In this document: piece by piece, positions 8,047 to 10,778 of the stretch
Position numbering within the stretch: the first letter of the stretch is position 1
How the letters are laid out: every line of letters starts with the position of its first letter
NCBI GenBank assembly: GCA_030591305.1
Contig: JAUVBI010000092.1
Coordinates: 1-10,778 of the forward strand
DNA: 10,778 nucleotides
From: Pseudomonadota bacterium
GTDB taxonomy: Bacteria; Pseudomonadota; Gammaproteobacteria; Pseudomonadales; Halieaceae
Reading direction: 5' to 3'
The notes under the pieces: generated by a model
Told to the model about the DNA's origin: nothing
What the model saw: only the letters and a program-made list of their open reading frames with translations
Database searches by the model: none
Position numbers and translations under genes: made by a program

Positions 8047-8976
8047 TCAGCGGCGGGTACGCTGGATATAGCTAGCTGGATCGACAGGCCTGCCATGCTT
8101 GTAAACCTCGTAGTGCACATGCGCGCCGGTGGAACGGCCACTGGAACCCATCAAGGCGATGGCCTGGCCCTTTTTAACAAAGTCACCCGGCTTGACGAGG
8201 TTTTCTTTGTTGTGAGCATATCGTGTGACAAAGCCGTCACCGTGGGACAGTTCAATCATCTCACCGTAACCTGACCGCGTACCCGTCCATGTCACAATAC
8301 CGCCAGCTACGGCAATAATATTGGTGCCTTCCCTGCCGGCAAAATCAATGCCGTCGTGCATAGCCAGCTTGCCGGAAAACGGGTCTGTACGCTGCCCAAA
8401 ATGGGAGGAGACCCAACCTTTCTCCGCCGGACGTCCGGACAACCAGGTCTGCTCGTCCAACTTGCGGTGGGTGAGTAAAGAGCCCAGTATCTCCAGCTGT
8501 TGCTCCCGGTCGGTCAACTGGGCTTCGAAGCTGTTCAGTTGATTATCAATATCCAGTGAACTGTAGCTGACGCTAAACTCCGATGCCATGGGACCGCCGA
8601 CAGCAGGTGGCTGGCTGAAATCAAACTCGCCCCCTTCCAGGTCCGCCATCACCGTCAGGTGTTCACCCAGTGCATCCAGCCGCGTCATCCGCGCCTGCAG
8701 GCCCGCCAGATTAAGCGTCAATACCTGTAATTTACGTTCTGCCTGAGAGCGCAAACGCTCCAGCTCACGGGTCTGGCGATCGACTTCGTCCTGCATGCTA
8801 TCCAGGGATGCTCCCCTGATGGAACGGGGCTCACTATTCTCTCCGGCCAGGTAACCAACCGCGACCATACCCACCGGTAATCCCAGGCAGCAGAGGGAGA
8901 GAAGGGCACGAGACCAGCGCCTCAATTCGATAGAACGGGAACCGCCGTGCCTGCGATTAATGAGAATGATTTTCAT
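8047..8976 (-). CDS. Membrane-anchored M23 (LytM-type) peptidoglycan endopeptidase
   Basis: Predicted zinc metallopeptidase of family M23 facing the periplasm, where such enzymes cut peptide cross-bridges in peptidoglycan. It has 309 residues. The basic N terminus MKIILINRRHGGSRSIELRR is followed by one hydrophobic segment (about 23-43) acting as signal anchor. A probable coiled coil spans about 58-110, then a low-complexity linker, then the LytM domain at about 187-300. Zinc and catalytic residues are all present: H207 and D211 in HDGID, H255 in RYAH, and H286/H288 in HVHYE, so it should be active rather than a degenerate activator of the EnvC/NlpD kind. Its place between lpxC and secA matches a conserved gene in pseudomonads (PA4405-like, from memory). 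Whether it serves division, as the ftsZ neighbourhood hints, cannot be told from sequence. No strong Shine-Dalgarno is visible. Confidence 0.92.
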   Translation of the reverse strand: MKIILINRRHGGSRSIELRRWSRALLSLCCLGLPVGMVAVGYLAGENSEPRSIRGASLDSMQDEVDRQTRELERLRSQAERKLQVLTLNLAGLQARMTRLDALGEHLTVMADLEGGEFDFSQPPAVGGPMASEFSVSYSSLDIDNQLNSFEAQLTDREQQLEILGSLLTHRKLDEQTWLSGRPAEKGWVSSHFGQRTDPFSGKLAMHDGIDFAGREGTNIIAVAGGIVTWTGTRSGYGEMIELSHGDGFVTRYAHNKENLVKPGDFVKKGQAIALMGSSGRSTGAHVHYEVYKHGRPVDPASYIQRTRR

Positions 8977-8980
8977 TCGA
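8962..8980 (-). promoter_or_regulatory. Fur-box-like sequence over the M23 gene start codon
   Basis: Read on the - strand, TCGAATGAAAATCATTCTC matches 14 of 19 positions of the classical Fur consensus (GATAATGATAATCATTATC) and contains the dyad GAATGA-AAA-TCATTC. It covers the ATG at 8976-8974. The match may be accidental, because ATG AAA ATC ATT simply encodes the M-K-I-I start common in this family. Confidence 0.2.
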
Positions 8981-9032
8981 GCTTAATTTGGCAGAAAGAC
9001 TGCGGACTATGCCATAAATGCACTTAAATTAC

Positions 9033-9054
9033 TACTTGGCCCAATGCCCAAGTA
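9033..9054 (-). repeat. Inverted repeat after lpxC, possible weak terminator
   Basis: The arms TACTTGG (9033-9039) and CCAAGTA (9048-9054) are perfect 7-base complements around an 8-base loop, 13 bases past the lpxC stop. In the lpxC direction it is followed by GTAGTAATTTAAG, which is not a proper T-tract. It may therefore be a pausing or mRNA-end structure rather than a strong terminator, or a promoter-region dyad for the M23 gene. The 91-base gap (8977-9067) shows no other feature and no convincing sigma-70 promoter. Confidence 0.35.
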
Positions 9055-9067
9055 CGCTGGAAAACGC

Positions 9068-9982
9068 TCAGGAGACGGGAATCGGGTTAGTCACATAGGA
9101 GATCGGGGCGGTAGCCTCATCCTCGAATGTCACCATTTCCCAGGCATCGGGTTGCGCGATCAGGGCGCGCAAGGAGGCGTTGTTGAGTGCATGGCCAGAC
9201 TTGTAGGCTCTAAATTCACCGATCAGGCTATGACCGAGCAAATACAGGTCGCCGATAGCGTCCAGAATCTTGTGTTTAACAAACTCGTCGTCATAGCGAA
9301 GGCCATCCTGGTTGAGAATACGGTATTCATCAACCACAATGGCATTATCCACGCTACCACCCTGGGCCAGACCCTTGGAGCGCAGATATTCAATTTCGTG
9401 CATAAAGCCAAAGGTTCGTGCCCGGCTGACCTCTTTTACAAAGGACGTACTGGAAAAGTCTACTTCGGCGTGGGCAGTGCGATCGTGAAACACGGGGTGG
9501 TCAAAATCGATGGTAAATGAGACTTTGAAGCCATCAAAGGGGAGAAAACTGGCTATTTTGTCGCCATCTTCCACCGTGACCTGGCGCTTGATACGAATAA
9601 ACTTTTTGGCCGCATTTTGCTCCTCTATCCCAGCTGACTGGATGAGGAACACAAAGGGTCCCGCACTGCCGTCCATGATAGGCACTTCCGGTGCACTGAC
9701 ATCGACAAAAGCGTTGTCAATTCCCAGGCCAGCCATGGCAGATAGCAGGTGCTCAACCGTAGAAACGCGCTCATTTTCTGCAACGATACTGGTCGAAAGA
9801 GTGGTATCTCCAACGTTTTCTGCCCGCGCCGGTATTTCTACCACGGGACTGATATCTACCCGGCGAAAAACAATGCCGGTGTCAACCGGCGCCGGGTTGA
9901 GGGTCAAGTAGACCTTTTTACCCGTGTGCAAGCCAATTCCAGTTGCTTTAATCGCATTGCGTAGTGTGCGCTGTCGAATCAT
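9068..9982 (-). CDS. lpxC: UDP-3-O-acyl-N-acetylglucosamine deacetylase LpxC
   Basis: Zinc amidase catalysing the committed step of lipid A synthesis, removing acetate from UDP-3-O-acyl-GlcNAc in the cytoplasm. From the ATG at 9982 it is 304 residues, beginning [20 protein letters not shown], nearly the same length as P. aeruginosa LpxC (303). Zinc ligands H78 ([16 protein letters not shown]), H237 and D241 ([10 protein letters not shown]), the general base E77 and the acid H264 (KSGHALNN) are all in place and at the same numbers as the Pseudomonas enzyme. The frame is open to 10051, but that would add 23 residues foreign to the family. The SD-like AGAGGAG (10003-9997) is 14 bases from the ATG, a rather long spacing. 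LpxC is often controlled by FtsH proteolysis through its C-terminal tail; here the tail is short and ends NPIPVS. Confidence 0.97.
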   Translation of the reverse strand: MIRQRTLRNAIKATGIGLHTGKKVYLTLNPAPVDTGIVFRRVDISPVVEIPARAENVGDTTLSTSIVAENERVSTVEHLLSAMAGLGIDNAFVDVSAPEVPIMDGSAGPFVFLIQSAGIEEQNAAKKFIRIKRQVTVEDGDKIASFLPFDGFKVSFTIDFDHPVFHDRTAHAEVDFSSTSFVKEVSRARTFGFMHEIEYLRSKGLAQGGSVDNAIVVDEYRILNQDGLRYDDEFVKHKILDAIGDLYLLGHSLIGEFRAYKSGHALNNASLRALIAQPDAWEMVTFEDEATAPISYVTNPIPVS

Positions 9983-9988
9983 ATTCTT

Positions 9989-10020
9989 TAAACCATCTCC
10001 TCTAAAAGCCTCTAAACCAT
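9989..10020 (-). repeat. Interleaved short direct repeats in the lpxC leader, including its probable ribosome binding site
   Basis: On the - strand ATGGTTTA occurs at 10020-10013 and again at 9996-9989, and TTTAGAGG occurs at 10016-10009 and 10006-9999, ten bases apart. The second TTTAGAGG contributes the only good SD-like sequence before lpxC (AGAGGAG, 10003-9997). Both ATGGTTTA copies form ATG-GTT-stop mini-frames (TAG and TAA) out of frame with lpxC. The rest of the 93-base gap back to ftsZ shows no convincing promoter or terminator, so lpxC may be read through from ftsZ. Confidence 0.4.
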
Positions 10021-10075
10021 AGCCTTTTGAGCCGTTCCAGTGAGCGGGCATTACACCATACTCAGCTACCCCGCC

Positions 10076-10778
10076 CTAATCCGCCTGGCGACGCAGGAAG
10101 GCGGGAATATCGAAATACTCCTCGCCTGCACCTTCTGGCGCTGCCGCAGCTGCTTGTACGCGGCCACCTGATAGGGCTCGTTTGCGCCTGATCGCCGGCT
10201 TATCCAGATCTTTGTAATCTGGCACCTCGTCAATTTCACGCTCTACAACTTGCGTGGTTTCAACCACCTGCAGCGGTGCCCGCGCAATTTCGCTGCCCAG
10301 GCCAGTAGCCACAACAGTGACCTTGAGCTCATCGGTCATATTCGGATCTATAACAGTCCCAACCACTACCGTCGCATCCTCAGAGGCAAATTCTTCTATC
10401 GCATCACCAACGTCTGAAAACTCACCCAGCGACAAATCAATCCCAGCGGTAATATTAACCAGAATACCGCGAGCACCCCGCAAATCGATATCATCCAACA
10501 AGGGGCTGTTTATCGCTCTTTCAGCCGCTTCACGAGCACGACCCTCGCCGGTGGCACTCCCGGTGCCCATCATCGCCATTCCCATCTCGGACATCACTGT
10601 CCTGACATCCGCGAAATCAACATTTATCATGCCCGGACGAATAATCAGGTCTGCGATACCCTGAACTGCGCCCAACAGTACATCATTCGCCTCTTTAAAG
10701 GCATCCAATAAACTGGTATTTTTTCCCAAAACCTCTAGCAGTTTTTCGTTGGGAATGGTAATCAACGAGTCGACTTGT
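10076..10778 (-). CDS. ftsZ: Cell division GTPase FtsZ, C-terminal part (5' end outside window)
   Basis: Tubulin-like GTPase that forms the Z ring. The visible 233 residues run to the right edge (QVDSLITIPNEKLLEVL) and cover the C-terminal half of the core. This includes the T7 synergy loop NVDFADVR, whose Asp residues complete the GTPase site of the next subunit, and MGTGSATGEGRAREAAERAI. A linker of about 50 residues, ending in an Ala-rich stretch, then leads to the conserved C-terminal peptide YFDIPAFLRRQAD, which binds FtsA and ZipA. The GTP-binding signature motif is off the window. An apparent start at 10765 is a TTG coding internal Leu, not a real start. The stop is TAG at 10078-10076. 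Position upstream of lpxC is the standard end of the dcw cluster. Confidence 0.97.
   Translation of the reverse strand, partial: QVDSLITIPNEKLLEVLGKNTSLLDAFKEANDVLLGAVQGIADLIIRPGMINVDFADVRTVMSEMGMAMMGTGSATGEGRAREAAERAINSPLLDDIDLRGARGILVNITAGIDLSLGEFSDVGDAIEEFASEDATVVVGTVIDPNMTDELKVTVVATGLGSEIARAPLQVVETTQVVEREIDEVPDYKDLDKPAIRRKRALSGGRVQAAAAAPEGAGEEYFDIPAFLRRQAD

Noticed and set aside
8047..8110. A SecM-type arrest motif at the C terminus of the M23 protein
   Set aside because: The tail (RPVDPASYIQRTRR) lacks the SecM pattern FxxxxWIxxxxGIRAGP; proximity to secA alone is not evidence.
9033..9054. A strong intrinsic terminator after lpxC
   Set aside because: The hairpin is real, but there is no run of T residues after it in the lpxC direction, so it is listed only as an inverted repeat.
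9044..9520. A 158-codon open frame on the + strand opposite lpxC
   Set aside because: Antisense to conserved LpxC residues including the zinc ligands H237 and D241; no ribosome site or domain.
9983..10051. Longer LpxC start
   Set aside because: It adds 23 residues absent from LpxC homologues, and the ATG at 9982 has the conserved MI-QRTL start.

Overview
The window looks like a chromosomal segment of a gammaproteobacterium. It holds nine protein-coding genes, two of them cut by the window edges, and no mobile elements, RNA genes or CRISPR. Protein motifs and gene lengths (LpxC, ArgJ, PilD, FtsZ tail) read closest to Pseudomonas and its marine relatives. This placement is inferred from remembered family sequences, not from a search.

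Left part, + strand (1-3605): a type IV pilus block. It runs from the 3' end of pilB (assembly ATPase) through pilC (inner-membrane platform) and pilD (prepilin peptidase/methylase) to coaE (dephospho-CoA kinase), which overlaps pilD by an ATGA. This is the classic pilB-pilC-pilD-coaE order. The yacG gene that often follows coaE in pseudomonads is not here.

Right part, - strand (10778 down to 3577): the distal end of the division/cell-wall cluster and the genes that commonly follow it. The order is ftsZ (3' end), lpxC (lipid A deacetylase), an exported M23/LytM peptidase, secA (preprotein translocase ATPase), argJ (arginine biosynthesis) and a stand-alone mutT (8-oxo-dGTP pyrophosphatase). 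The argJ stop directly abuts the mutT start. The last 29 bases of coaE and mutT overlap tail to tail, so the two operons converge with no spacer.

Nearly all the DNA is coding; no gap between genes exceeds about 93 bases. The gaps hold small repeats and dyads: two inverted repeats before secA, one after lpxC, a set of short direct repeats in the lpxC leader, and a Fur-box-like sequence over the M23 start codon. All regulatory readings are tentative. I see no convincing undescribed system. The points most worth checking are the M23 gene in the place secM holds in enterics, together with the structured secA leader, and the gene losses in the synteny (no dciA, no yacG, MutT without its ThiE-like partner domain).
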